A stretch of DNA of 6,666 nt from Breoghania sp037026715 (GCF_037026715.1 NZ_JBANCG010000025.1:1-6666), one strand, 5' to 3'; shown: positions 1-4,899, counted from the stretch's first letter. Numbers and translations: made by a program. Notes: a model not told the origin generated them from the letters alone.

Positions 1-316
1 CAGCAACACATATGTAGATCTTCGTGATGCCATTACCGAAGGTGTCACCGAAATCGCGAAGCGGAGAGATGACGGTGGTGCGGAAACATATTTCCGAGAT
101 CGGCTTCGCGCTTTGCGGAAGAAGCTCGGCCTATCCCAGCAAGAGTTCGCGAAGGAATTTGGCCTATCATTCACAAATATCCGAAACTGGGAACAGAAGG
201 GCAGAGGAAATCCAAATGAAGTTTCTCAAAACTACATAAAAATGATTGAGGTAGATCCTGATACTGTCCGAGACCTCATCACAAAGGTAAAAATGAGAGA
301 TCTAGAGAACGTATGA
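1..316 (+). CDS. NadS/HigA-like HTH antitoxin (5' end lies at 6659-6666)
   Basis: DNA-binding antitoxin of a type II toxin-antitoxin pair, expected to neutralise the RelE/HigB-like toxin at 6252-6602 and to repress the operon. The frame is open at base 1 with no good start until residue 42. Joined to the window's end, ATG at 6659 gives a full 107-residue protein starting MANSNTYVDLRDAI. An XRE-type helix-turn-helix covers about residues 37-68 (LRKKLGLSQQEFAKEFGLS then NIRNWEQ). It is followed by a NadS-like tail (NPNEVSQNYIKMIEVDPD) in which the NWEQ block precedes a short helix. In RelE/NadS pairs the toxin gene comes first and the HTH gene second, as here, with a 56-nt gap. GGAG at 6645-6648 is a plausible ribosome site. 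It ends at TGA 314-316, just before a strong terminator. Assignment to the XRE/NadS type is firm; the partner toxin is inferred from position. Confidence 0.85.
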   Translation, partial: SNTYVDLRDAITEGVTEIAKRRDDGGAETYFRDRLRALRKKLGLSQQEFAKEFGLSFTNIRNWEQKGRGNPNEVSQNYIKMIEVDPDTVRDLITKVKMRDLENV

Positions 317-321
317 GAATT

Positions 322-352
322 AAAAAGCTCCGCATATGCGGAGCTTTTTTTT
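322..352 (+). terminator. Rho-independent terminator of the toxin-antitoxin operon
   Basis: A perfect stem GCTCCGC (327-333) / GCGGAGC (338-344) with an ATAT loop is followed by eight T (345-352). A run of five A precedes the stem, so the structure could work on both strands. It starts six bases after the antitoxin stop codon and would end toxin-antitoxin transcripts before the rearranged region. Confidence 0.93.
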
Positions 353-370
353 ACCTAACTCTAGATCATG

Positions 371-456
371 AGACAAGAATGGCTGCAAAAACTAGGAAAC
401 TGGGTGTGCAAAACCATCAGGGCCACATCTGTGCGGCATGGAGTACGCGCAGAATG
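371..456 (+). pseudogene. Relic of the 3' end of the small Cys-rich gene
   Basis: The stretch from 372 reads DKNGCKN then TAG (393-395), exactly the C-terminus of the 49-residue protein at 4949-5098. The two copies differ at synonymous positions (GAC/GAT, AAT/AAC). Similarity continues past the stop: a segment here reads VQNHQGHICAAWSTRR, against VDAHQDHICARSTQR at 5114-5155. The upstream part of the gene is absent. At about 457 the sequence switches to relaxase DNA. This is seen by direct comparison of the two regions, and the fragment is very unlikely to be functional. Confidence 0.7.
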
Positions 457-457
457 G

Positions 458-620
458 TCGGCGAATGGATCGCCGACCGGCACGGCGTCGGCGTGGATGT
501 CTGCATCCACGAGCCGAGCCGGGAAGGGGATGAGCGCAACCACCATGCGCACATCCTGACGACCACCCGCCGCATCGAGGGCGACGAGCTCACCACCAAG
601 ACGCGGGAACTCGACGACCG
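458..620 (+). pseudogene. Internal relaxase fragment (motif III region)
   Basis: These 163 bp match 3744-3906 of the relaxase gene with only two mismatches (positions 472 and 476) and no gaps. They correspond to about relaxase residues 108-162 and include the metal-binding HHAH motif. The catalytic Tyr region and the C-terminal part are missing. The fragment happens to be in frame with the HQGHICA-encoding piece upstream, giving an open frame from 379 to the TGA at 622-624, which is supplied by the adjoining parD fragment. A 54-residue piece without the catalytic tyrosine cannot be a relaxase, so this is a relic of recent duplication or recombination. Confidence 0.85.
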
Positions 621-680
621 TTGAAGCCGTTCCTTCACGTCGGGCTCCAGCTTCACGCTGGTCGTGGCCTTCGTCGGCAT
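617..680 (-). pseudogene. parD 5' fragment
   Basis: On the minus strand this reads MPTKATTSVKLEPDVKERLQR. It equals the first 21 residues of the intact ParD (5662-5946) except for V in place of M at residue 15, and then runs into antisense relaxase sequence at the ACCG shared by both parents (617-620). The start codon and upstream region are retained but the rest of parD is gone. Confidence 0.85.
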
Positions 681-759
681 GGCGGATATCTCTGGTAAGT
701 GTAACTAGGTGCTACTTGGTGACACTATATCGAAGGCACCAGCAAAGCCGCAAGCCTAT
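617..759. repeat. 143-bp direct repeat, copy 1 (parD 5' end and promoter)
   Basis: This is collinear with 5883-6025 (constant offset 5266, no gaps, nine mismatches). It includes the first parD codons and the upstream promoter/operator. The stop codon of the HTH/coiled-coil gene (TAG, complement at 756-758) lies inside the repeat's outer edge, so the repeat ends at the end of that gene. One operator arm is mutated here (AGTGTAAC at 698-705, against AGTGTCAC in copy 2). Confidence 0.93.
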
Positions 760-1127
760 CGGCTCCAGGGCCAGCGGAAACGAGGACGCTCAGCGAGCTT
801 TTCAGCCAAGCTTCGCCAGTGGTCCCGATCGGCCTTCGCCTCTTCCAGTTGCTCCTTCAGAGCATCCCGCTCGACCTCCAGCCGAGCTAGAGCTAGGGAG
901 TGGTCATTTGGGGAGGATTTGGGGGTGTTTTGCTCACTGGGCGCCCACTGGGCATTTGCCCACTTAACAAGATCGTCAGGGGAGATCTTCCAACGATTGC
1001 GATTGTCTCTTTTTGCAGTAAGTTCAAGGGATTCAATGGCACGCATGATGGTCCTGCGGGACGTGCCAGCCTTCTGGGCAGCTTGGGCGGGAGACATGGG
1101 CATGCCCACTGGGCGCTCACTGGGCAT
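756..1127 (-). CDS. Plasmid HTH/coiled-coil protein downstream of repA
   Basis: Probable replication or copy-number accessory DNA-binding protein; the exact role is not known. From ATG at 1127 it is 123 residues. The N-terminal half holds a MerR/excisionase-like helix-turn-helix (SPAQAAQKAGTSRRTIMRAIES, then RWKISPDDLVKWA), so it probably binds DNA. A heptad-rich segment (LALARLEVERDALKEQLEE) predicts a coiled coil for dimerisation, and it ends in the basic/aromatic tail FRWPWSR. The start overlaps the last 11 bases of repA, suggesting translational coupling. A TTG at 1142 and an ATG at 1103 are alternative starts; none has a strong ribosome site. Small HTH proteins of this shape following a Rep_3 initiator are common on alphaproteobacterial plasmids (recalled, not searched). 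Confidence 0.75.
   Translation of the reverse strand: MPSERPVGMPMSPAQAAQKAGTSRRTIMRAIESLELTAKRDNRNRWKISPDDLVKWANAQWAPSEQNTPKSSPNDHSLALARLEVERDALKEQLEEAKADRDHWRSLAEKLAERPRFRWPWSR
932..968. repeat. 37-bp imperfect direct repeat, copy A
   Basis: Matches 1104-1140 with six mismatches at a constant offset of 172. Both contain the near-palindrome GCNCACTGGGC twice. On the minus strand both encode a KW(A/T)(N/D)AQ peptide: KWANAQWAPSE here, and the RepA C-terminus KWTDAQ in copy B. Confidence 0.8.
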
Positions 1128-1140
1128 CTGTCCACTTCTC
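1104..1140. repeat. 37-bp imperfect direct repeat, copy B (repA end / next gene start)
   Basis: Partner of 932-968. This copy spans the RepA stop codon and the start of the downstream HTH gene, so the same DNA is read in two frames here. It is either a duplicated coding piece or a repeated protein- or RNA-binding element at the gene junction. Confidence 0.8.
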
Positions 1141-2061
1141 AAAGGCTTTCAGAGCGATGTCGCGGGGTCTCCGTTCTAGGATTCTGCCCCCGGCTTCGAA
1201 CGTGCGGCCGACCTCGTCGGCCCGGCGTTCTCGTTCCTGGTCAGAAAGCGAGTTCCACCAGCTTAGCGCCTCACTGGACTGGTCGTGGTCTTCCAGCAGA
1301 ATCGGGGGCGCGTCTGTGGTCGTCTGGTGCTTCCTCCGGGCGGATTTGTGCCGCTCGTTCTCGACCACGGTCTCGGCCGCCTCGTGGGGGGCCTTCCAAT
1401 GCCAATCGAAGCGGACTGCATGGACCGAACGCCCTCGTTTCTCGGGGGTCATTTTGACGGTCACTGTGCCGTAGTCGTTGATCGCGGCAACCGCAGGTTT
1501 AAGCACCCACCGGCTAAATTGCCCCCAGACCTCATAGGACTTTTGCGTCGATACGCCCATCAGGGCCCGAAGTTCATCGACAGAGAAGGTCCAGTATGGG
1601 CGTCCAAGTCGTTTTTTGTCGGACAAGATGGCGTAAAGCCGCCGTCCGTGTCCTGTGAGGCTATGGGCTGCGTGAGCCTCTATTTTTGTGAAGTGGCTGG
1701 GAGAGCGTAGGGCTTGAATACCTGCTGGAGGTAGCAGCAATCGTGCAATGCTTCCTCCCTCGATCAGGTGCCACTCTGCCAATACTACGGCCCCCCAGGG
1801 GTCTCCGTGGTATTCTCCTGACAGCTTGACGCCGGTTAAGCGTTCTAGACACGTCCGGAGCCAAACATTGTCCGACCTACTGTTTTCGCCGCGAAGACGT
1901 GCAGTGGGCACTTCTAGCCAAACAGCATCCCTAGGTTGGGCCGGAATCCGTTGCTCATCGAGCGCAGATGCAATCTCCCATATGGTCGAAACCATAGCCG
2001 GGGTAAGCGGCTGTTCAGCCTGAAGCGCAATGGCGCTCGATGACACTGTAATTTGCCTCAT
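1117..2061 (-). CDS. repA: Rep_3-family replication initiator RepA
   Basis: Theta-type initiator that binds the iterons at 2111-2220 and opens the origin. The 314 residues are normal for the family. Two winged-helix-like halves are visible: about residues 15-115, and the more diagnostic second one at about 130-222 with LTGHGRRLYAILSDKK, TFSVDELRALMGV, then the long helix QFSRWVLKPAVAAIND and a VHAVRFDW strand. The C-terminal 90 residues are charged and probably variable. The start is uncertain. ATG at 2061 lies only about two bases downstream of the predicted transcript start, so it would be read from a nearly leaderless mRNA. GTG at 2046 has a GAGG nine bases upstream and would give a protein five residues shorter. 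A palindrome over the -35 suggests autorepression. The downstream HTH gene overlaps the repA end. Confidence 0.9.
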   Translation of the reverse strand: MRQITVSSSAIALQAEQPLTPAMVSTIWEIASALDEQRIPAQPRDAVWLEVPTARLRGENSRSDNVWLRTCLERLTGVKLSGEYHGDPWGAVVLAEWHLIEGGSIARLLLPPAGIQALRSPSHFTKIEAHAAHSLTGHGRRLYAILSDKKRLGRPYWTFSVDELRALMGVSTQKSYEVWGQFSRWVLKPAVAAINDYGTVTVKMTPEKRGRSVHAVRFDWHWKAPHEAAETVVENERHKSARRKHQTTTDAPPILLEDHDQSSEALSWWNSLSDQERERRADEVGRTFEAGGRILERRPRDIALKAFEKWTDAQ

Positions 2062-2069
2062 TAATGGAG

Positions 2070-2097
2070 ATTAGAAAATAGGTGACTCCATAGTCAA
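2070..2097 (-). promoter_or_regulatory. repA promoter
   Basis: On the minus strand a -35 TTGACT (2097-2092) and a -10 TCTAAT (2075-2070) are separated by 16 bp, each one base from the sigma-70 consensus. Transcription would begin around 2063-2064, almost at the repA ATG. Confidence 0.7.
2083..2096. promoter_or_regulatory. Probable RepA autoregulatory operator
   Basis: Inverted repeat TGACT-CCAT-AGTCA overlapping the repA -35 element. Its CTCCAT centre is shared with the iterons (CCTCCATTCATA), and a second ATGGAG, in inverted orientation, lies at 2064-2069. In Rep_3 plasmids, initiator dimers repress their own promoter at an inverted repeat carrying part of the iteron; the layout here fits this. 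Confidence 0.6.
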
Positions 2098-2110
2098 CGC
2101 CTCATTTTTG

Positions 2111-2220
2111 CCCTCCGGCGCCTCCATTCATACCCTCCGGCGCCTCCATTCATACCCTCCGGCGCCTCCATTCATACCCTCCGGCGCCTCCATTCATACC
2201 CTCCGGCGCCTCCATTTTTA
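2111..2220. repeat. Iterons of the replication origin (5 x 22 bp)
   Basis: Five head-to-tail 22-bp units begin at 2111, 2133, 2155, 2177 and 2199. Four are identical (CCCTCC, then GGCGCCTCCATTCATA); in the fifth the last bases read TTTTTA instead of TTCATA. Each unit contains the palindrome GGCGCC. The 22-bp period is two helical turns, so RepA monomers would line up on one face. Position just upstream of a Rep_3 gene marks this as the core of oriV. No DnaA box or clear AT-rich unwinding element lies immediately beside them. Confidence 0.92.
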
Positions 2221-2233
2221 GCCTCCTAGTGTC

Positions 2234-2290
2234 TAGTGTCGGGTGTCGCGGGGAGCTTTAGCGACACGCGACACGCGACACCCGACACTA
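2234..2290. repeat. 17-bp perfect inverted repeat built from 7-bp repeats
   Basis: The left arm TAGTGTCGGGTGTCGCG (2234-2250) is the exact reverse complement of 2274-2290, with 23 bases between. The right side is a run of 7-mers: GCGACAC at 2261, 2268 and 2275, then CCGACAC at 2282. The left arm has GTGTC units with the same spacing. It could be a binding site for a multimeric protein or a replication or partition element; no function can be assigned from sequence. Confidence 0.75.
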
Positions 2291-2328
2291 CGAACTTTTC
2301 GGATCGATCTTGGCTCAGGATGGCGTCA

Positions 2329-2374
2329 TCTCTGTCGAGTTTTCCGAAAGCTGTGTCGGAAAACTCGACAGAGA
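2329..2374. repeat. Perfect 19-bp dyad with 8-base loop
   Basis: TCTCTGTCGAGTTTTCCGA (2329-2347) and its exact reverse complement (2356-2374) flank AAGCTGTG. No T tract follows on either strand, so it is not a typical terminator. Candidates are a primosome or single-strand initiation hairpin, a partition site, or a recombination site. No recombinase or ParA gene is present on the plasmid. Confidence 0.8.
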
Positions 2375-2422
2375 CCAACCGGACCGGCTGTTAACCGGCC
2401 CTATCGGCCCGGGCCGGACCCC

Positions 2423-2457
2423 GAGGGCTCCCGCCCTCTGCCCCCTGGAGAGGGGGC
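2423..2457. repeat. Two adjacent GC hairpins at the end of the origin region
   Basis: GAGGGC-TCCC-GCCCTC (2423-2438) and GCCCCC-TGGAGA-GGGGGC (2440-2457) sit side by side, and a third imperfect C/G-rich dyad follows at about 2464-2485. They lie just beyond the stop of the minus-strand gene at 2485, so they may slow or end its transcription before the origin, though the T tract of a classical terminator is missing. Confidence 0.5.
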
Positions 2458-2484
2458 ATTCACCCACCCCGGAGGGGGAGAGGG

Positions 2485-2949
2485 TCATTCGACCAGGTTG
2501 AACACGCACACCGGCTCTGAGCCGGTCGATCCGATGATTCCGCCAAAATCCGTGCAAGCGGTCGAGGTCAGATCGGCCAGGAGGAAGGAAGGGTGGGCGA
2601 AGGTCACCGCACCAAACGCCCCTAGGAGGGCCAGAAACGCCCCTAGGAGGGCTGCAAGAAGCTTCCCATGCAATGATGGCTTCTGAGGTGCTAGCGCCTC
2701 TCTGAGGCCGCTTATTTGGCCTGCTACGTTGCTGTAGACCGAACGGGCCACCTTGTCCGGCAGATCGTGAAGCTCAGACCGCACTGCGTGGGATACGTCG
2801 CTCGCCCGAAGACTGGGGGCCTGAGCCCGCGTTTGCGCGGTGCTCAGGAGGCGTTTGACCAGCTCCAGGGTTTCTCGGCTCGTCGTCTCCACGCTCTCAA
2901 GGGTATTGGCGGCCCAGGCGTCCGGATCGTCTTCCTCGACCGTGCTCAT
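2485..2949 (-). CDS. Mobilization-associated membrane protein
   Basis: 154 residues; I recognise its architecture rather than a named family. The acidic N-terminus and helical region (about 15-90) are predicted cytoplasmic. One strong transmembrane helix follows at about 96-118 (LLAALLGAFLALLGAFGAV). The tail of about 36 residues has Cys 132 and Cys 148, which could form a disulfide if exported. The start ATG overlaps the stop of the upstream gene (2946-2949, ATGA), so the two are coupled, and both lie divergent from the relaxase across oriT. A single membrane anchor recalls the MobB-type accessory of RSF1010/R1162, which helps the relaxosome reach the transfer channel; that role is inferred. 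A 21-bp tandem duplication lies inside the transmembrane codons. Confidence 0.7.
   Translation of the reverse strand: MSTVEEDDPDAWAANTLESVETTSRETLELVKRLLSTAQTRAQAPSLRASDVSHAVRSELHDLPDKVARSVYSNVAGQISGLREALAPQKPSLHGKLLAALLGAFLALLGAFGAVTFAHPSFLLADLTSTACTDFGGIIGSTGSEPVCVFNLVE
2614..2652. repeat. 21-bp tandem duplication in transmembrane codons
   Basis: The 18-mer AAACGCCCCTAGGAGGGC occurs at 2614-2631 and again identically at 2635-2652. Read on the minus strand the pair encodes the repeated LLGAF of the membrane helix, adding seven residues (about two helical turns) in frame. Confidence 0.88.
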
Positions 2950-3191
2950 GAGCGCTTCTCCCGCAGATCTGCGAAAAGGGCCTTGTTGCGCTCCGGCATC
3001 TGATCGATCAGCCGGTTCAGGAGCGCTTTATGGTGCGGTTCCTTCTGAACCAGATTCAGCAATTCGGCCCCGAGAAGGATTTTGCGGCGGGTGTCCTCTT
3101 TCCGATCTTTTTCCTTCTGTCGTGACTTAAGCTTTTTCACGCGTTCCTGAGCCTGTTTTAGTCTCAGTTCCGCTTTTTCTAGCTCGTTCAT
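2946..3191 (-). CDS. Small TraD/MobC-like mobilization protein
   Basis: 81-residue basic protein, probably an oriT-binding relaxosome accessory. The N-terminal half is a charged helix or coiled coil (MNELEKAELRLKQAQERV). It is followed by the block RRKILLGAELLNLV and then LLNRLIDQMP, the pattern I associate with the small TraD/MobC-like proteins beside MobA/MobL relaxases in alphaproteobacteria. ATG at 3191 is preceded by AGG seven bases upstream; the frame stays open to 3305 but no upstream codon has a better ribosome site and the start of the coiled coil fits 3191. It overlaps the membrane protein gene by four bases. Transcription starts toward the left from the oriT region, divergent from the relaxase, as is usual for autoregulated relaxosome genes. 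Confidence 0.78.
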   Translation of the reverse strand: MNELEKAELRLKQAQERVKKLKSRQKEKDRKEDTRRKILLGAELLNLVQKEPHHKALLNRLIDQMPERNKALFADLREKRS

Positions 3192-3270
3192 TTTGTTGCC
3201 TGTGATCGTGGGTCCAGCGCAAAATTTTTTAGACCAGATCCGATCGCAAGACAAAGAAAAGACCCACTCT

Positions 3271-3304
3271 GATAATCTTCGATAATCTCTGAGAATTGTC
3301 CACA
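3271..3304. other. Tandem GATAATCT repeat and DnaA-box-like site beside oriT
   Basis: GATAATCT occurs at 3271 and 3281 as a 10-bp tandem. TTGTCCACA (3296-3304) differs from the DnaA box consensus TTATCCACA at one base. Either may bind a relaxosome or host protein. A single DnaA-like box can occur by chance. Confidence 0.3.
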
Positions 3305-3325
3305 AACCGACCGATCAAAGAGAGG

Positions 3326-3357
3326 GAAGGGCGCACTTATGCAAACTTCGTTTGCGC
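3326..3357 (-). other. oriT, MOBQ/RSF1010-like
   Basis: Read on the minus strand, hairpin GCAAAC-GAA-GTTTGC (3355-3341) is followed by ATAAGTGCGCCCT (3340-3328). R1162/RSF1010 oriT has the same order: an inverted repeat with a GAA-centred loop, then TAA(A/G)TGCGCCCT, which contains the nick site. The site lies between the divergent accessory genes and a MOBQ relaxase gene, as expected. The nick strand is therefore probably the minus strand, within TAAGTGCGCCCT. The core and hairpin are visible in the sequence; the nick position is inferred from the family. Confidence 0.85.
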
Positions 3358-3421
3358 GCGGTCTCAATAGGGGATACTCCCCTAGGCCGACGGCCCTACC
3401 CCAAGACCTCGCGGCGACGAT

Positions 3422-4528
3422 TTGGCAATCTATCACCTCTCGGTAAAAACGGTGTCGCGCTCCCAAGGGCGAAGCGCCACCGCTGCCGCTGCCTATCGCA
3501 GCGGATCCGCCATCACGGATGAGCGGACAGGGGAACGCCACGACTACACCCGGAAAGAGGGCGTCGAGCATTCCCAAATCATCCTCCCCGAAGGTGCGGA
3601 TGGACGGTTCTCCGACCGCTCGACCCTCTGGAACGAGGCAGAGCAGGCCGAGAACCGAAAGAACTCGACCGTTGCCCGCGAATACGAGGTCGCCTTACCG
3701 GCCGAGTTGTCGCCCGCGCAGCGCCAGGAGTTGGCGAGCGAGTTCGGCGAATGGATCGCTGAACGGCACGGCGTCGGCGTGGATGTCTGCATCCACGAGC
3801 CGAGCCGGGAAGGGGATGAGCGCAACCACCATGCGCACATCCTGACGACCACCCGCCGCATCGAGGGCGACGAGCTCACCACCAAGACGCGGGAACTCGA
3901 CGACCGGAAGACCGGCGCGATCGAGGAGGTTCGCGAGAAGTGGGCCGAGCTGACCAACAAGAAGCTGGAACAGGCTCAGACCCACGAGCGCGTCGATCAC
4001 CGCAGCCATGAGCGGCTTGGCCTGGAAGAGGTCCCGACCATCCACGAGGGCCCGGCCGTGACCAATCAGAAACGACGGGGAAGAGAGAGCGGCAGAGCCG
4101 CAGAAAACCGCGAGATTCGGGAGGCCAACAGCCTCCTGCAGAGTGCGCGCGAAGCCCTGAAGCACGTCTACGAGAGCATTCGCGACCGACTGCCCGGGCA
4201 CCATGACCCCGCCGAAGAGCCAAAGCCCCGGAGAAAGGGGCTGCTAGGCGCGCTCAGCAGCGGCCGCAAGACGGTCGAGGCGGAGCGGGAAAAGCGGCTC
4301 GGAAAGCCGCTGGCCGGTGCCTTGCGCACGATTGAAGGCATGCAGAAGGGGAAAATCCCGCTCGACCGGGCCGTCTACGTCCAAGCCACCAAGGGCGTGC
4401 GGGACGAGCTGAAGCGGAATCCGGCCCTTGAGAAGGCCATGAAACCGGACGAGACGCAGGCGGTGCGGCAAGCGTTCCAGCACACCCGAGCGTCGGCGCT
4501 TGGGTTGGGCCTGGGCCGAGAGCGCTAA
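3422..4528 (+). CDS. mobA: MobA/MobL-family (MOBQ) relaxase
   Basis: Nicks oriT and stays bound to the 5' end of the transferred strand during mobilization. The N-terminus MAIYHLSVKTVSRSQGRSAT leads into AAAAYRSGSA with the likely catalytic Tyr 25. The metal-binding motif is RNHHAHI (His 136, 137, 139), preceded by the family's VDVCIHEPSREGDERN. Residues 163-368 are charged and helical, with no primase or helicase domain, so at 368 residues this is a short, relaxase-only form. The TTG start at 3422 is chosen because MAIYHL is the family N-terminus and no ATG lies near; the ribosome site is weak, suggesting low translation. oriT is 65 bp upstream. Codons 108-162 are duplicated as a relic at 458-620. 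Confidence 0.93.
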   Translation: MAIYHLSVKTVSRSQGRSATAAAAYRSGSAITDERTGERHDYTRKEGVEHSQIILPEGADGRFSDRSTLWNEAEQAENRKNSTVAREYEVALPAELSPAQRQELASEFGEWIAERHGVGVDVCIHEPSREGDERNHHAHILTTTRRIEGDELTTKTRELDDRKTGAIEEVREKWAELTNKKLEQAQTHERVDHRSHERLGLEEVPTIHEGPAVTNQKRRGRESGRAAENREIREANSLLQSAREALKHVYESIRDRLPGHHDPAEEPKPRRKGLLGALSSGRKTVEAEREKRLGKPLAGALRTIEGMQKGKIPLDRAVYVQATKGVRDELKRNPALEKAMKPDETQAVRQAFQHTRASALGLGLGRER

Positions 4529-4735
4529 ACAAGAACTATTGTATATAAATGTTTATTTCTAAGCGAACGATGATAATTATGAATATTATTATTGCTATTT
4601 CCATTTTTTATCCTTTTTATAATAGTATTATTAATTTAATGAATATGATACTTTTTAGTATCATTTATATTTATAAGAAAATATCGTATATTTGAATTAT
4701 TTTTGTATTTTTTTTGATGTTTTTTTGGAAATAAT
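4529..4735. other. Extremely AT-rich island after the relaxase
   Basis: From about 4541 to 4735 only about one base in six is G or C, in an otherwise GC-rich plasmid, with long A/T runs. It holds a short perfect hairpin ATGATACT-TTTT-AGTATCAT (4645-4664). It contains no recognisable gene apart from the doubtful hydrophobic peptide at 4570-4695. The composition suggests DNA of foreign origin, an easily melted element, or an H-NS-like silenced spot. Confidence 0.75.
4570..4695 (+). CDS. Doubtful 41-residue hydrophobic peptide
   Basis: Starting at ATG 4570 (or 4579), the frame reads MIIMNIIIAISIFYPFY and ends IYKKISYI, mostly Ile, Phe, Leu, Tyr and Asn with a basic end. This resembles a small membrane peptide such as a type I toxin. 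However, DNA this AT-rich encodes hydrophobic residues by chance, and no good ribosome site is seen (only AAGCGA). I see no antisense RNA promoter. Listed because no other gene explains the island. Confidence 0.15.
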   Translation: MIIMNIIIAISIFYPFYNSIINLMNMILFSIIYIYKKISYI

Positions 4736-4747
4736 AGTCAGAGATCT

Positions 4748-4783
4748 GGCTCAATACTGAGCCCTAAAAGGCTGAACGGAGCC
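4748..4783. repeat. Two short hairpins beyond the AT-rich island
   Basis: GGCTCA-ATAC-TGAGCC (4748-4763) is a perfect 6-bp stem. GGCT-(6)-AGCC (4770-4783) follows closely. No T tract follows, so a terminator is unlikely; it may be a structured RNA segment ahead of the small gene at 4949. Nothing further is recognisable between here and 4838. Confidence 0.35.
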
Positions 4784-4838
4784 AAGATCGGCAAACCCCT
4801 GAATATCAGAGCCCGGTGTTGATGGTAGTCTCATGTAT

Positions 4839-4854
4839 ATTAGACTGGTCTAAT
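4839..4854. promoter_or_regulatory. Operator-like palindrome upstream of the small Cys-rich gene
   Basis: ATTAGAC-TG-GTCTAAT has 7-bp perfect arms around two bases, the form of a dimeric repressor site (TetR-like or XRE-like). It lies 16 bp before TTGACT at 4870. Which regulator binds is unknown. Confidence 0.5.
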
Positions 4855-4869
4855 TTAACTTGAGATGTA

Positions 4870-4899
4870 TTGACTATATACCACCTACGTATAGTAGGT
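4870..4899 (+). promoter_or_regulatory. Possible promoter and hairpin of the small Cys-rich gene
   Basis: TTGACT (4870-4875) is a near-consensus -35. TATAGT (4890-4895) is the best -10 but at an unusually short 14-bp spacing, so the promoter would be weak or activator-dependent. ACCTAC-GTATA-GTAGGT (4883-4899) forms an inverted repeat over it, a possible operator. Confidence 0.35.

Noticed and set aside
113..316. Antitoxin starting inside the window (MRKKLGLS)
   Set aside because: This internal start would cut off the first helix; the frame is open upstream and begins properly at 6659 across the circle.
379..624. Fusion gene joining HQGHICA to relaxase motif III
   Set aside because: The open frame is an accident of joined fragments: it lacks the catalytic Tyr, ends at a stop supplied by parD DNA, and has no ribosome site.
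1157..1710. Long open frames on the + strand across repA
   Set aside because: They are opposite-strand shadows of repA, with no family features; repA has the domain pattern and promoter.
2111..2220. Tandem repeats as a CRISPR array
   Set aside because: The 22-bp units are contiguous with no spacers and lie directly upstream of a Rep_3 gene; they are iterons.
2243..2686. 147-codon + strand frame across the origin dyads
   Set aside because: It has no recognisable domain, reads through repeats and hairpins, and overlaps the C-terminal part of the membrane protein on the other strand.
3192..3305. N-terminal extension of the TraD/MobC-like gene
   Set aside because: The extra 38 residues show no family pattern, and the region contains repeats near oriT. 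ATG 3191 fits the coiled coil and has an AGG upstream.
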